Below are positions 21,786-32,839 of a DNA stretch of 64,000 nucleotides, piece by piece. The notes under the pieces are model-generated. The model was not told the origin of the DNA, searched no databases, and saw nothing but the letters and a program-made list of their open reading frames with translations. Within the stretch, counting starts at the first letter, position 1. Each line of letters opens with the position of its first letter. The stretch is from the NCBI GenBank assembly GCA_949152475.1, contig OX424561.1, positions 42,684,802-42,748,801 on the forward strand, in the 5' to 3' direction. Made by a program: the position numbers and the translations under genes. The DNA is from Terebella lapidaria (lineage: Eukaryota; Annelida; Polychaeta; Terebellida; Terebellidae).

Positions 21786-22755
21786 CAGAAACCAGGGCTG
21801 AGGGCAGGACGGATGCGGAGTGGAGGATCAGGAATGTTCCGGAGCGCACCATGCCGGTAATTATACAGGCGATTGCAGGAGCCAAAACAAGAACTACTGT
21901 CCGAGAAAGCAGTGTAGAGTCTTCCGCCTCCACTTCCGACAGAGGCCATGCAGACCTCCAGAGAGCAAGAAGGAGCATCCTGATGGAGCAAGCAAGAGCC
22001 GCTCCCGGAATCCTCTCTCCGGTTGAGACACGTCCACGACTGTCCACCACAGAGCGGGCGGGTAGGAGCCAGCTGAGGGGTCCAGCACAAAACCTTCCTC
22101 ACACATTCTACCCATCTGGCGGTCCTTTAACTCAACCGTGTCCGTCTCATTGTTTTCCGGTGAACCTCAGAGGAAGAAGTGCATCCGTCTTCGCACGGGC
22201 AGTCCCAGAGCTTGCCAGATACTTTGCTGTACGTTGGGGCCCAGAACAGTGGGGTCCCGCCGAGATGAGAGATTCCGGTATCTATGTGGAGACTATGGAG
22301 CAACGAGAGACTCCGTTCAGTCTCATTCCAACTCGTCAAATCATCCGAATCCACGTCTGGTGTGTCCGAGACGAGCGGCTCCGGAATAAATTCTACGTAC
22401 CTCCCCAATGGAGCCTTCATGACCTGGACCTTCTCCCGGTTGGTTCCGCAAACTCTTCCGCCTCGACCGCCGTCGGGGGATAGCTTGCGCCGCGATTCCA
22501 GTGGGCAGTAACAAGCGTGGCAAGTCGTCGCAAGAAGATAGAAGAACCATTCCCCAGTGATACTAGTTTAGTTAAGAGTTACAAGGGGCATGGAACAAGC
22601 AAGATATCCGGGTACAGTGACTGTAATTTAGTTGAGAGATACCAGTACCCGGATCACGGAAACAAGTTGTGTTTTACACATACAATTTAAAATTTTTAAT
22701 GATTCATAATGTTTGTTGAAGAATTTATCTGAAATGCTCGGGACGAGCATGGTTT

Positions 22756-22768
22756 AAGGAAGGGGGAG
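22756..22768 (+). other. Polypurine tract of copy E
   Basis: AAGGAAGGGGGAG lies directly before TGTAACGG, the start of the 3' LTR. This is the standard position of the plus-strand primer of reverse transcription. Confidence 0.85.
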
Positions 22769-23671
22769 TGTAACGGATTTGGGGTGTTCCCAAATGATCC
22801 CCAGGTTTTCCGTCAAGGACACAGACGTATAATGATTTAAAGAGTGTTCCTATACTGTACATGTGTTATTTCGTTGATAAATATTATATACGGTTAAATA
22901 TTATTGGTATTATAGAGGTGGTCCCGCTCAGAACTTAGTATATTTTCTCACGGTTGAGAAGGAGCCGCCGGACACCCTCTCGGTTGAGCCGGAGCATCCG
23001 GAGTACAAAAACGTAAAACTACATAATTTACAAAAGGTCACGTGATCAGCCTCATTTTCGGTTTAAAAGGTGACGTGGCAGCCACTGATTGGTTCTAGAA
23101 TGTTTTTAGAAATTCCGGAAAAATTAGTGTTTTGTCAGTCTGTGATGTCACAATCAGTTGGTCACGTGACACCGGGTCTGTGTCTATAAAAGCCCTGGTC
23201 TCGGTGAGGGTCAGGGAAGTTGGTGTTCTGACGTCGATCAGTGCAGACCCATCTTTCAGAGCAGAGGTACTCCGGCTCACGATAGAGTCATGCAGATGGT
23301 TTCAAAAAACATCTTCCGGCTGTAAACTTAAAATAAAGCTGAAAACTTTATCCGAGTTATTTTTCCGTGTTCCTGAAAAAACTTGAAGAATGATAAAGTA
23401 ACAGTAAATACAGGCGGAGCAGTTGTGAAAGCGGAAGCGGCGGAGCAGTTGTGGAGACGGAAGCAGAACGTATCATCTGAGTTCTTCGTTTCAGACCCAG
23501 TTGCAGAGACGGAGGCGGAGCACAGCTGAGTTCTTCCTTCTAGGTGCAGTTGCAGAAAGCAGTCGGTAACGGTTAGAGGTCCAATCCAGACCACGCTACC
23601 AACCCTTAGAGATCTCTGACCATTTCAACCGAGTAGCAGTAGCCGATAATCTTCCGTCAGTTCCGGCTACA
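22769..23671 (+). mobile_element. 3' LTR of copy E
   Basis: It begins TGTAACGGATTTGGGG directly after the polypurine tract. The promoter part has a CRE-like TGATGTCAC, CACGTG and a TATA box (CTATAAAAG at about 23,184), and AATAAA lies near 23,330. The downstream part is purine-rich with GCGGAGCAG repeats. I place the end at TACA (23,668-23,671), but that boundary is a guess, since the matching 5' LTR is absent. Confidence 0.72.
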
Positions 23672-23934
23672 ATACTAACAAAACAACTGTAGATGAAGCT
23701 TGGGTTCGTATTTTGAGCGTACAGTAAACATACAGTGTATAGGAAGTCATTATTGTGATCTTTTGGTGGTCTTGAACTCGACCTAAGATTACCTTGAGTG
23801 GTAATTGTTGATAGTGTAAGATGGTCACATAGGTGGAGGTTTTGGTGACTGAATTCGACTTTCAATGAACTTGATAGATCGATGCAGTAATTTTTGCAGG
23901 GAAATAATGCAGTAGGTCAACTAGGTCAAAGTGA
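23672..23934. other. Spacer after LTR E
   Basis: No gene or repeat recognised. Confidence 0.4.
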
Positions 23935-24470
23935 CATGCAAACAGAATAATCGTTGAAAAAAGTCCAGGTCGGACCTCCAAGTGAGAAAGTCCACCCTGA
24001 TTGAAAGGCTGCGAGTGGGTAGAATAACAAAAATATGCAAGCGGGACTAATATGTGAGCAGGACACCAGAATGTGGGCAGTCACTTGATTGACAGTTAAA
24101 AAAGTTGGAAAAAAGTCCAGGCCGAACCCCCGAGCAAGAGGGTCGACCTAGTCTTGAGAGGCTCACTATGAGCCAGCAGAAACTACAAAACCTAGACTTC
24201 AAGTGCGGTCACTCAGATGACCAGTGTCGAAAGCTAGAAAAGTTGAAAAAAAATGTCCAGGTCAAACACCCCAAGCAGTAGGGCTGACCTGGAAAGTTCA
24301 TCAACAAATATGGTAAGCAGAAAGTGACTACAACGGCCTTGAAGTTCTCGGGCATCCTGACTCGGCCAATGTGATTGGTCGAAGTGACAGCTTAAGAGTT
24401 AAACAAATCCAGGTCAAACCCCAGAGGGAGAGGGTTGATTTGGAAGGCTCACTGTGAGCCAACAAAAACT
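23935..24470. repeat. Degenerate ~150 bp tandem repeat, four units
   Basis: The marker GAAAAAAGTCCAGGTC and its variants occur near 23,955, 24,107, 24,248 and 24,398, with spacings of about 141-152 bp. Other shared blocks are AAGGCTCACTGTGAGCCA-like segments and CAGTCACTTGATTGACAG-like segments. A fifth, isolated unit is near 24,960-25,020. Units have diverged strongly; no coding signal. Confidence 0.75.
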
Positions 24471-25804
24471 ACAATTCTAGACGGAGTGCAGGACACCAGT
24501 GAAGTATCAACCGGCCAGCCTTTCGGGCCTTGGGGCCGGGACTTCGTCCGTGATCCCTCGTTGCCCTTACCGAGAGAATATGTATATAGTTTTTGCACGA
24601 CGATCTCAAATCCACGTGGCCGGGTGCCAAAGTTCACGACAAACACTGGGGTCCAGTTTAAATGTTTAATGATGAAAGAAATGACCCCTAATCTGGGAAT
24701 AACGTCTCCGATATACAGATAAATGTCTCTTGTAACAATTCATGCCTTCATTCAGACTTCATTCACACGGATGTTGATAATATATTACAATATCCAATGC
24801 TGTTCAAATTATGAGTGACACCATTAAAGTCAGCATGTCCAGAGAGAGAGAGAGAGAGAGGGGAAGGGGCGGGGCCTAATATTAATCAATTTATGGAAGT
24901 CATTCTGTATATTATATTAAAGAGCGGTCGGTCACATGTCAAATAATACTACACCAGAATATAGGCTGTCACTTGGATGATCAGTGTTTAAAATGAAAAA
25001 AAAATTGAAAAAAGTCTGTCTGATTAGATCTAGCATGATCAATATCATTATCTCGATTATGAAGACGCCATTACTACATCATAATCTGGTTATCACTAAG
25101 ATGTTTGTTTTGGATGTACTTTTTTTTTCGGGACTGTAATCTATACGCAGTCGCTAATAAATATTTTCATTAGGAGGGAGTACTAACTTTGTGGGTATTT
25201 ACCAGTTGTATCACTCAAATTTGCCAATATAGTGGTTAAATATATTAGGAGGATATTAGAAGACGGATTTGTCACATGGAAGCAGCAAATTGGTTGTATA
25301 ATTGTGGGGTTATTGGCATTTCTGTACAACATTCTTGGTGAAACCGAATTATTCTTGACACAGTTTTATCACTTTTGCAATTTTAGGGGCATATTTGCCT
25401 GCAATATTGACATGAATAGGGAAGTTTGTTGATGGTTGTATTATTCTGCATATTTTGATACCACACATGAGTCAATAGCTGCAGATTTTGCATGATTTTA
25501 TTGACATTTTCACGTTGTCAAGATCGGACAAAAAACGAGACCAGGGGCGTATCATTCAAAGGGGCCAAAATAGTATGCGGTGCATGTTGCTGGGATGCCA
25601 ACATCACTTTTCATGATCAGTAGATGTATATCTTTCATTTGGTATGTGTTGGCACATTCGACTAAGGAGTAGGTGAAAGTTTTCTGGCTTAACAATCTGT
25701 ATTTCAGCATTATCGTGGATGGTCAAAAATCCGAACGCGTTTATTTTTATGTATTTCTGTTATGATGTGTATATACAATTATACAGTGTAGTAACAGATG
25801 AGTA
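24471..25804. other. Intergenic sequence with an (AG)n microsatellite
   Basis: About 1.3 kb with no gene I can support. It holds an (AG)10 run at about 24,841-24,860 and the isolated ~150 bp repeat unit near 24,960-25,020. Small open frames here show no domain. Confidence 0.5.
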
Positions 25805-26046
25805 TTAAGGCGGGCACACACCTGTCCGATTTTCACCATCCGCATCCGCATCCGTCATCAGTTAATTCAAGAGCGTGTACACACCTTGTCCGATTTATTC
25901 CGTCCGTTGTCAGCTTTTTTTGTCCGGATGAAGTGAAATTACATCACGTGAGCATAAACTGATGAAAATACTGCATAGAAGCACGTTTCGAGATGATTTA
26001 TTGGTTGAATGTTCTCAGCGTAAATTCTACTGTATTGTTTACAGTT

Positions 26047-26310
26047 ATGTCTGATGAGGAGATTGAGGAATTATTTTAGCAAGGTACAGGGCCAAAAACA
26101 GAACTGTGATCCAAAAAAAAAGATATTGGGTACATAGCATTGTGCAAAAGCGCAAGAAATATGACTATCATCGGTTGGTTATGGAACTGGAACTGGACAG
26201 CGAACGGTTCCATAATTACATACGAATGTCCAAGGAACAACTAGGTCGGACTTTTTAACTAAAGTCGGTGCATAATATATTGGCGCGAACCTATCTCGTC
26301 ATATCTCGGA
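26047..26310 (+). pseudogene. PIF/Harbinger transposase N-terminal remnant
   Basis: After an ATG at 26,047 and two early stops, the sequence reads KRYWVHSIVQKRKK followed by YHRLVMELELDSERF and HNYIRMSKEQLGRTF up to a TAA at 26,256-26,258. This is the conserved N-terminal block of Harbinger transposases (RR.WV.PI...R......LV.EL..D...F..YFRMS...F). A frame change then gives FLTKVGA near 26,252-26,270, again as in the family. The DDE nuclease core that should follow is not found; 26,310-26,780 has no recognisable coding. It would have cut and joined the transposon ends in the nucleus. Truncated and dead. Confidence 0.85.
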
Positions 26311-26779
26311 ATTTACAGACTTGTAGTAATTGAAATTTATATAAAGTGAAAACGGTACTATGGCCATTATAAAATAATGGCTGTTTTTTTCCGTCGTGTG
26401 CGTTTCTCGTCAATATATTCAGGAAAATATATATCCTTATGGGGTTTTACATGGGAAATCTAGCTTGCCATTGATGCTGTTTGGGATTGAGACAAATCAA
26501 TGGAATAGCCGATTTGAATAGGGGCCATCCAAAATACAATGGTCACAAATGAATATTTGTTTTATTACTCGTGCTTGATAATATTTCGCATTCCCTAGAA
26601 ATCACAATCACACAATATCCACGGAAGTCATTTAGGCCGAATCTGACCATACATCTAACAGTTACTTAAGTTGAAAGACAACTTCATGATACGCTTGTAG
26701 TTATTATTCGTATAAACTCCATTTTCAGACTATGAACAAGTTAGGAAAAGTCCAAATCAAACCCTGTTTCATCAATTAT

Positions 26780-27690
26780 TAGGATATTGAACGCCAACAA
26801 ATCTAATTGTCCTGATGGAATCAGTGCCTTATTATTAAAGTATACACACTTGCCAATTAATGATTTTTTAAGCAGAATATTTAACCTATCTTTTGGGTCG
26901 GGAATCGTTCCGGTGCAATGGAAAACAGTTAATATTGTTCCAGTATACAAGAAAGGGGATAACAAGATTGTCACCAATTCTAGAAAGAATGATATATATG
27001 CAATCGTCCTTACGAATACTAAAAGTTGTCGAATTTCTTAATGTAGAGGAATCTCTACTTAAAACTATGGATTCTGCTATGAACCAAAGAGCCTAAAATA
27101 GGCTCTTTGTTATGGACATCTCGAAGGCCCTTGATCGTGTATAGCACACAGGTCTAATTCATAAATTAAAAACTTTGGGAATTACGTTTCGGTTATTAAA
27201 TTGGCTTTGAAACTATATCCATGGTCGTTCTCAGCGGGTTCATAAACGGGATTAATGCTGACTGGCGTCTCATGAATGCAGGAGTTCCACAAGGGTCGAT
27301 ACTAGGAGCCCTATTGTTTTAGTTCATGTGAACGATATAACACTTGGTTTTGATTCCGATATTTACCTTTACGAGAGTTGTCACGGGCCCGATTTCTGAA
27401 TCCATTATGATGAACAACGACCTGGGACTTCTGAATTGAGCCAATGGGCTGTGAATAAATTACCCAAATTTACGTTTCCAGAGGTCGAATATCGAGAGAG
27501 TACAAGAACACTGTCATTTGGGTATGGTATTTAATGAAAACTTCTCTTGGGAATCTCACATGAACAGACGCATTTCACAAGCAGCACCCTGTTTGAATTT
27601 ACTGTTAAGGACAAGTGTTACTATACCTCGACGTATAAAAGAACTAATTTATTTAACATATAAAACTTCGATTCATTATTTTCTGTAATG
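26780..27690 (+). pseudogene. Non-LTR retrotransposon reverse transcriptase fragment
   Basis: Successive frames show the landmarks of a CR1/Jockey-like reverse transcriptase: ANKSNCPDGISALLLKY, then FGSGIVPVQWKTVNIVPVYKKGD, a gap where the RPISLL block should be, then VMDISKALDRV (27,110-27,145), AGVPQGSILGALLF (27,275-27,325) and near the end HLGMVFNENFSWESHMNRRI. The catalytic YADD box between the last two is not readable; the region around 27,340-27,500 is badly decayed. A 210-bp continuation with LFLFGDDRLPLY may be the C-terminal tail (to about 27,900). There is no endonuclease domain and no 3' tail. The fragment lies inside the Harbinger element. Confidence 0.85.
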
Positions 27691-28155
27691 ACCCATTCAC
27701 CTTCATCGATACAATTCTTCTGCGCCGTTGACCCCTTTATCGCGGATATCATGCCCGACATAAACATCTATGACCTTACTTTCCAAGACAAAAATATTTT
27801 ATTGCGATTATTCCTATTCGGGGACGATCGACTTCCACTTTATACGAATCCCCTTAATGCTATGGTAACATGTCATACCCGGAGGATATATCTACGGCAA
27901 AAAAATCGAAAACTCCGGGAACTGACGGGAATCTCCGTGGACATTCCGCCTTGACTCTCGCCTGTGTCGGGAGCTGCTCCGGGAAAAGTTGGACACGTTC
28001 AAAAACTTCTGGCCGAATGTTGGAGTACACGCCGGCTATCTCCGTGCTTCTCCGGCTGTTTCTAAAAGTCCGTATTTGTGTCGGGAATACATGTGACCAT
28101 ATCATTAGTAATTAAGAACTAGATTCTATATATAGTAACGTAGGCCCCTACTTAC

Positions 28156-28290
28156 CGCTGAAACCCACTTTAATTGAATCCCAGGTGTTTCGCACCAGCT
28201 GGGCGTCTTTGTATTCCGTATGCTTCCGATTATATAGGTATTCTTCACTTCTCAAAAGTTCAATTAAGAGCTCATAATTAAAATCTCCTG
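28156..28290 (-). pseudogene. MADF (Myb/SANT-like) domain exon of the Harbinger element
   Basis: On the minus strand the frame reads YELLIELLRSEEYLYNRKH followed by TEYKDAQLVRNTWDSI. This fits the MADF pattern (LI.LV...P.LY...H..Y.D......W..I). The reading ends exactly at a consensus splice donor, G|GTAAGT (28,155-28,150). Harbinger elements encode such a DNA-binding partner beside the transposase, and the opposite strand is a known arrangement. A TGA lies about 20 bases before the domain, so an upstream exon or decay must be assumed. I could not identify the next exon in 27,860-28,110. Confidence 0.75.
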
Positions 28291-28730
28291 TTTTTTGGGG
28301 CCTTCATATTCTCATTTCTGTCACTTGATTACTAGACTATTATGTTTGACAATGGCACCGACGATTCGGTTTGAATTTAAATAGGCCTATAAGTGGCCTA
28401 GCCTAGGCCTAAGAGTCGTAGTACATGCACCGTGCACTTGTTATGCGTCTCACGTGCGTTCTGAAGCACGTGATTTTTTATCCGGAAGGGCGTCCGCATC
28501 CGTGAAAGTCGGTCCACTACCGATTTTTCCGGACGACAGTGCAGATGCGGATACGGATGCGGAGAGGTGTGCTCACTGCCTCTCAAATAAGCCAGAGCGA
28601 ATTTAACTGATGACGGATGCGGATACGGATGCGGATGCGGATGCGGATGGTAAAAATCGGACAGGTGTGTTCCCGCCTTTAGGCATAATAAAGTATAGTC
28701 AGGAGGAAATTTCACAAAGGGTGCAAACGT

Positions 28731-29440
28731 AGTACAGACTTTTTCTGTCGATCGATATGGCTTCATATTGGTTTAAGACAACCTTTTTCAGAGGGTGTGT
28801 AAAATTTCCTCCCGTGCTTAATTTTTTATGGCCTTTACCAATGGCCGACATCGAAAATTTGATATTTTAGGGAAAAAAACTAAGCATGCATCCTCCTGGC
28901 ATGATGCTTTTGGTCTCATATGGTAAAAGTTAGCTATATGGGGATATATTCTTCATAACAATACTAATAATACTGTTTCAGACCCCGAAAATGGAAAAAA
29001 TCCAAGATGGCATCCAAATTCTTGCCGTTTTTACACAAATGCTCATAACTTCCTGCCAAATTGAGATAGGAAGCCAATTTTGGTGTCTAACCCTGGGTTT
29101 TCGGGTGTCAGGATTCCAAATATATAACCAGTTTTGTGATTGGATGGTTTAAAGCTGCTCGGAATCCAAAATGGCTGCCAAATTTTAGCCCGATTTCGCA
29201 AATAAGCACCAATAACCGTCATATAAATCAAGATAACGAGCCAATTCTGGTGGCCACTCCTGGGCTTTGGGGTATGAGGGTGCTACCCGAAGAAATACTT
29301 TTGTGTGTAGATGGTGATTGGCCGATTTCAAAGTGTTCAAAGGCTAAGATAACCATTAATGAAAGTGAAACATGAAAACGAACCCGTCTAATAGCACTTA
29401 GTCACACAAAACCAACATAATCAACCACTATCAGGCATAA
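28731..29440. repeat. Left arm of a ~0.7 kb inverted repeat pair
   Basis: This aligns as reverse complement with 32,840-33,541. Each arm contains two related subunits of about 145 bp marked by CCAAGATGGC.GCCAAAT and AATTGAGATAGGAAGCCAAT-like sequence. The arms flank the Helitron gene at 29,549-32,700. It starts only about 50 bp after the Harbinger element ends. No target duplication was identified. The arms are diverged enough to be old. Confidence 0.85.
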
Positions 29441-30773
29441 TCACCAGGCATAATGATGAAAAATCATTTCTGAGCCAAATCTTCGGGGAGGTATGTTGGT
29501 GCTGGTGTCATGGCATGGGCATCGATGCCAACTTGGTAATTGTCAAATCTAAAACACACATTGTGGTTGGCGTGGAATTTTGGAACCTTTGATGATCCTC
29601 AAGACCGTTCCCGTGATGCCACTTACCAAACCATCCTCCACATCGGTATTGCTCGTCATAATCACCATGGAGCCCTTACCGAGTGTAACTTCAGCTGGAA
29701 GGTTGCATTCAATGGGTACAGGTGTTGTATTCTTCTTCAAGCCAGATATATTCTCAATAGCATCCACAGCCACAATCTTTAATTTCTGTCTATTCAAAGA
29801 ATCAGTCATCTTAACATTGTGTGCAGCAGCAACTTTTCAGAAAGGAAATACATGAAGTACCTCTGCTGGGGGGAATCTATAATTCTCTTCTTAAGCATCT
29901 CAGAACTCAGAGTTCGGAAATGGTTCAAAATCTCCGCAAACGATTTGTCACCTTTCTTTCTCATTATATCGGTCAAAGTAGAAACCTTGGAGCCGTCCAA
30001 GGCTCTGCAAGGGCAGCTGGGTCTCAGTATTTGTCCTTTTACAGGCTGCAGTGGATAAAATCACTGACAGCCAACTCTCTTGAGTTGATCCAGTCGACCT
30101 CTGATGAAATTCAGCATGCTTCTGCTGAGATCTCACGTTGATTATCAGCTCGAGGTGTTCATACCTAAACCTTGACGCAGTGATGAGCTCTTCATCAAGT
30201 GGTATATACTTTTTTTTCCACAACCCTTTGCTGGAAAGCATGGTTCCGCCACCGATGGTAAATGCTGCTGTGTCAGTTTGAGCCACACATCAGGGCTTTG
30301 ATGATATAAAACTTTTCCCTCCTTTATCAATATATTGAAAGTCCCTGGACATTTCATCTTATCGATGTACCACTGGGAAGTAGGAATGAAGAGTTTCCCT
30401 TGTATAGTGTTCATGCACTGCATGACAATTTTAGCTTAATCCGGCAGGTCTTCCAGACTGATGTCCTCGAGGGCAGCGTCATCCAGGCTGGGTCTTGTTT
30501 CCAAGCGTCCAGTCTCTACTTTCTGAGGCAATATGTGCCGAGGCATCTTCTGCAAGATGATTCTCTTGGTGTTGTTGGTACTTGTCCTTTTGCCGTAATA
30601 GAAAATGCTCTCACTCGTTTAAATCCTTTTCAAAATGTGGAAGATACAGTGGCTGATAAGTGACATTGTAAAACAAGTTATTTATTTCTCGAAGTAATCC
30701 TGACTGATACATAATCAACATAATCTACGCGTGAATAATGTTATTTCCGCGTACATAAAGTTATTTATGTATA

Positions 30774-30839
30774 GGATAAGCGCTGAGGTGGAGCGCCTCT
30801 GGAAAATAATCCAGAGGCGCGACACCGAAGCGCTTATCC
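30774..30839. repeat. Two-step perfect hairpin
   Basis: GGATAAGCGCT pairs with AGCGCTTATCC; inside an 8-by-8 internal loop, GCGCCTCTGGA pairs with TCCAGAGGCGC around a 6-nt loop. Both stems are 11 bp and perfect, while the internal loop sides also look alike (GAGGTGGA, GACACCGA). Confidence 0.9.
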
Positions 30840-31144
30840 GGCTTAGTTCTCGGTTCCTCGACTCAACTAAATCTCCGCCGGCATATGCACCTGCGAGTAG
30901 TAATCTGCGTGTACAACTACACCGTCACACTTGAACAGTGTTTAGAAGCCGAGGGCGACACTGTCTGAATTTGTGATGGCCAACTTTGTCACCATTATTA
31001 TATCGTGAGAATGCAATTACATGTCCGCTTGCTGTTCTCGTTAGTTTCAACGATATACAACACGGTATTTACCAAATTTTTGCTAACAGATGTCTACGTC
31101 TAATGAATGGTTTGCATGATAATTATTACCATATCTATTCCGGA

Positions 31145-31445
31145 TTATGCATAAATAAATTTTTTTTTTTACGCGGAAATAACGTTATTTACGCGGAAAA
31201 AACATTATTTACTTCTGCCGTGTGTGAGATACTAACCAAATACTGCCTGCACGTGCATTCATATTTCCCGTGGTCGATGGGGGTAAATAACGTGATTTCC
31301 GCATAAATAACGTTTTTTCCGCGTAAAAAACTTCATTTATGCGGAAAATAAGTTACTTACACGTAAATAACTTTATTTATGCATAAATAACATTAATTAC
31401 GCGGAAATAACATTATTTATGCATAAATAACATTATTTACGCAGA
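31145..31445. repeat. AT-rich ~21 bp tandem repeats with palindromic units
   Basis: Variants of ACGCGGAAATAACGTTATTT and GCATAAATAACATTATTT follow each other about a dozen times; related units occur at 30,722-30,772 in the same element. AAATAACGTTATTT is self-complementary. Confidence 0.8.
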
Positions 31446-32839
31446 AATTATGTTAACTATGATCAGGTCAAGATAACTCCGAAAAATAAATAAGTGTTTT
31501 TTCGCAGTGTCACTTATCAGCCACTGTAGGAAGATAACGAACCATGAGATTCTGATAATGTTTCTCACTGTCCTTACAGATGTACAACCTTTACTGGAAG
31601 ATTTCAATCTTTAGATATATATCCTTATTTCCGAGCCAACTTCACTGAAGCATATGGAACCTTGGAATGGTTGTCGTTGATATGGATAGACTTTTCTTCA
31701 GATGGTTCATAATCTCTACCTGGTTTACTATCAACCTTGCAGAGGGATACAATTTCAAACAGACATGTCTTTGAGAATACCTACTGGACGGCGTGTATGG
31801 TACCAGTCTAGTACAGATGTAGCCCCACGTCTTTTTGCTTGGATCTCAGTGGCCCAGCAGTAGGAGTGGAAGTGTCAGTCTGGTACTTGTCGGATCTGTA
31901 AGTGTCCAAACAACATCCCGACTACAGTTTTTGAGAGGGGTGCATGTGGCCTTGTAAATAGCCTCCTTGACACTCATCTCCCTGTTGGTCAATTATGTTT
32001 TGCCGAGTCATTGTAGCTTATCGTCTGTCTTATCCCGACATATTGTGCTCTGCATGGTACTGCATGGAGCTGACCATGTTCCCTCTCCTTCTTGCTGATA
32101 TAACATGACACAATATATCGGATGCAGGCGCATGCATTAACAACATAATTGTAGGTCACAATTAGGATTCCAGGCTTTCAAAGGGTTTTGGTTTGTACTG
32201 ATTCACACAGAAGTTTTTGTGTTCATGCTTATGTACAACCGTTTTCGTGGAGGCTATTATGTTCCTCCTGTTTCACTCGGGCACTGGCAAAGAGGGCACT
32301 GACGAGGACAACTTCATAAAACAATTCATCTCATATCTTCTTCAGGATTTCTTCAGCAGCGTTCTTCCACTCATCTGGATCAGTGTTTGCTGGGACGGCA
32401 CATAAGGGTCTGACAAGGAGGTGGACGTGATAATCTAACCTGTAGGTCCTGTTACCCTTCTTTGCATGACCTTGTATAATTATTGGAATGGAGCTGGACA
32501 TCTTTTATTCATTTTCTGTGCTGATATATTTGTTCATAACGTCAACAACTTCTCATCAAACTCCATGTCCAGCTTGGGAGGATTTTCCACCCAGAAAAGG
32601 CAGTGAATGCGAGGCCAAACTCTTTGTAGAAACTCAATGCAAACAGAGTAGTCACAGACTTTGCCAATTTGATTTGATAGTGAGGTGATCATCAATTTCA
32701 TGGTTTTTCTTTTACTCTCCTGACTTCATGACAGGAAGATAATAACCATTCGGCAGCTGTTGTTCTTATATACCTAATATAATTTACTTGGTATTGATAT
32801 GCCTAACATAATATACTTCGGTTTGATTGCTCGGAGAAA

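Larger units (their letters stand above)
20800..22755 (+). mobile_element. Long 3' region of copy E between pol and polypurine tract
   Basis: About 1.95 kb lie between the pol stop and the polypurine tract. The first part reads as a broken basic tail of pol. From about 20,990 to 21,500 it resembles the promoter half of the LTR at 22,769, and further on it is purine-rich with GGAG/GCAG repeats. An open frame of 210 codons at 21,851-22,483 has no recognisable domain. It could be a remnant third gene or chance; I do not call it. Confidence 0.5.
25808..28678. mobile_element. PIF/Harbinger DNA transposon, decayed
   Basis: Both ends carry inverted repeats beginning AGGCGGG(C/A)ACACACCTG and continuing as CCGATTTT.ACCATCCGCATCCG; the terminal repeats contain tandem GGATGC/GCATCC units. 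The element is flanked by the 3-bp duplication TTA (25,805-25,807 and 28,679-28,681), matching the TWA rule of PIF/Harbinger. Inside are a transposase N-terminus on the plus strand and a MADF-domain exon on the minus strand, the usual two-gene content of this superfamily. A non-LTR retrotransposon fragment sits in the middle. The element cannot move by itself. Confidence 0.9.
30647..31528. mobile_element. Small inverted-repeat element inserted in the Helitron gene
   Basis: The ends are CAGTGGCTGATAAGTGACA and its inverse, TGTCACTTATCAGCCACTG plus TA. A direct repeat GGAAGATA flanks it (30,639-30,646 and 31,529-31,536), so the target duplication is 8 bp, or 6 bp if TA belongs to both inverted repeats. 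CAG ends and 8 bp suggest hAT, but this is not certain. Inside are a strong two-part hairpin and AT-rich GCGGAAATAAC-type tandem repeats; no gene. Confidence 0.8.
29549..32700 (-). pseudogene. Helitron Rep/helicase gene, decayed
   Basis: Pieces of a Helitron replication protein appear in the right order on the minus strand. First comes the Rep region near 32,540-32,650 (RVWPRIHCLFWVENPPKLD), matching the HUH block in which PHIH is expected, so one His is now Arg. Then YVVNACACIRYIVSCYISKK (about 32,085-32,155) and VKEAIYKATCTPLKNCSRDV (about 31,890-31,960). The PIF1-type helicase follows: AAFTIGGGTM and RFRYEHLELII (about 30,180-30,280), and near the end NLPAEVTLGKGSMVIMTSNT with DVEDGLVSGITGTV (about 29,600-29,730). 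Frames change and stops are frequent. It once drove rolling-circle transposition. A small inverted-repeat element interrupts it at 30,647-31,528. Confidence 0.85.

Noticed and set aside
21851..22483. Third gene (env-like) of copy E
   Set aside because: The 210-codon frame has no membrane segment, signal peptide or domain I recognise and lies in a purine-biased region that readily gives open frames.
24518..24560. tRNA or rRNA fragment in the GC-rich GGCCGGCC / GGGCCTTGGGGCC stretch
   Set aside because: No cloverleaf arms or known rRNA block could be read there; no RNA gene is supported anywhere in the window.
25232..25432. Small membrane protein
   Set aside because: Short frame in AT-rich DNA, no supporting context.
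30145..30423. Independent host gene in the Helitron interval
   Set aside because: The frame lies in order between recognisable Rep and helicase pieces and has stops, so it belongs to the decayed Helitron gene.
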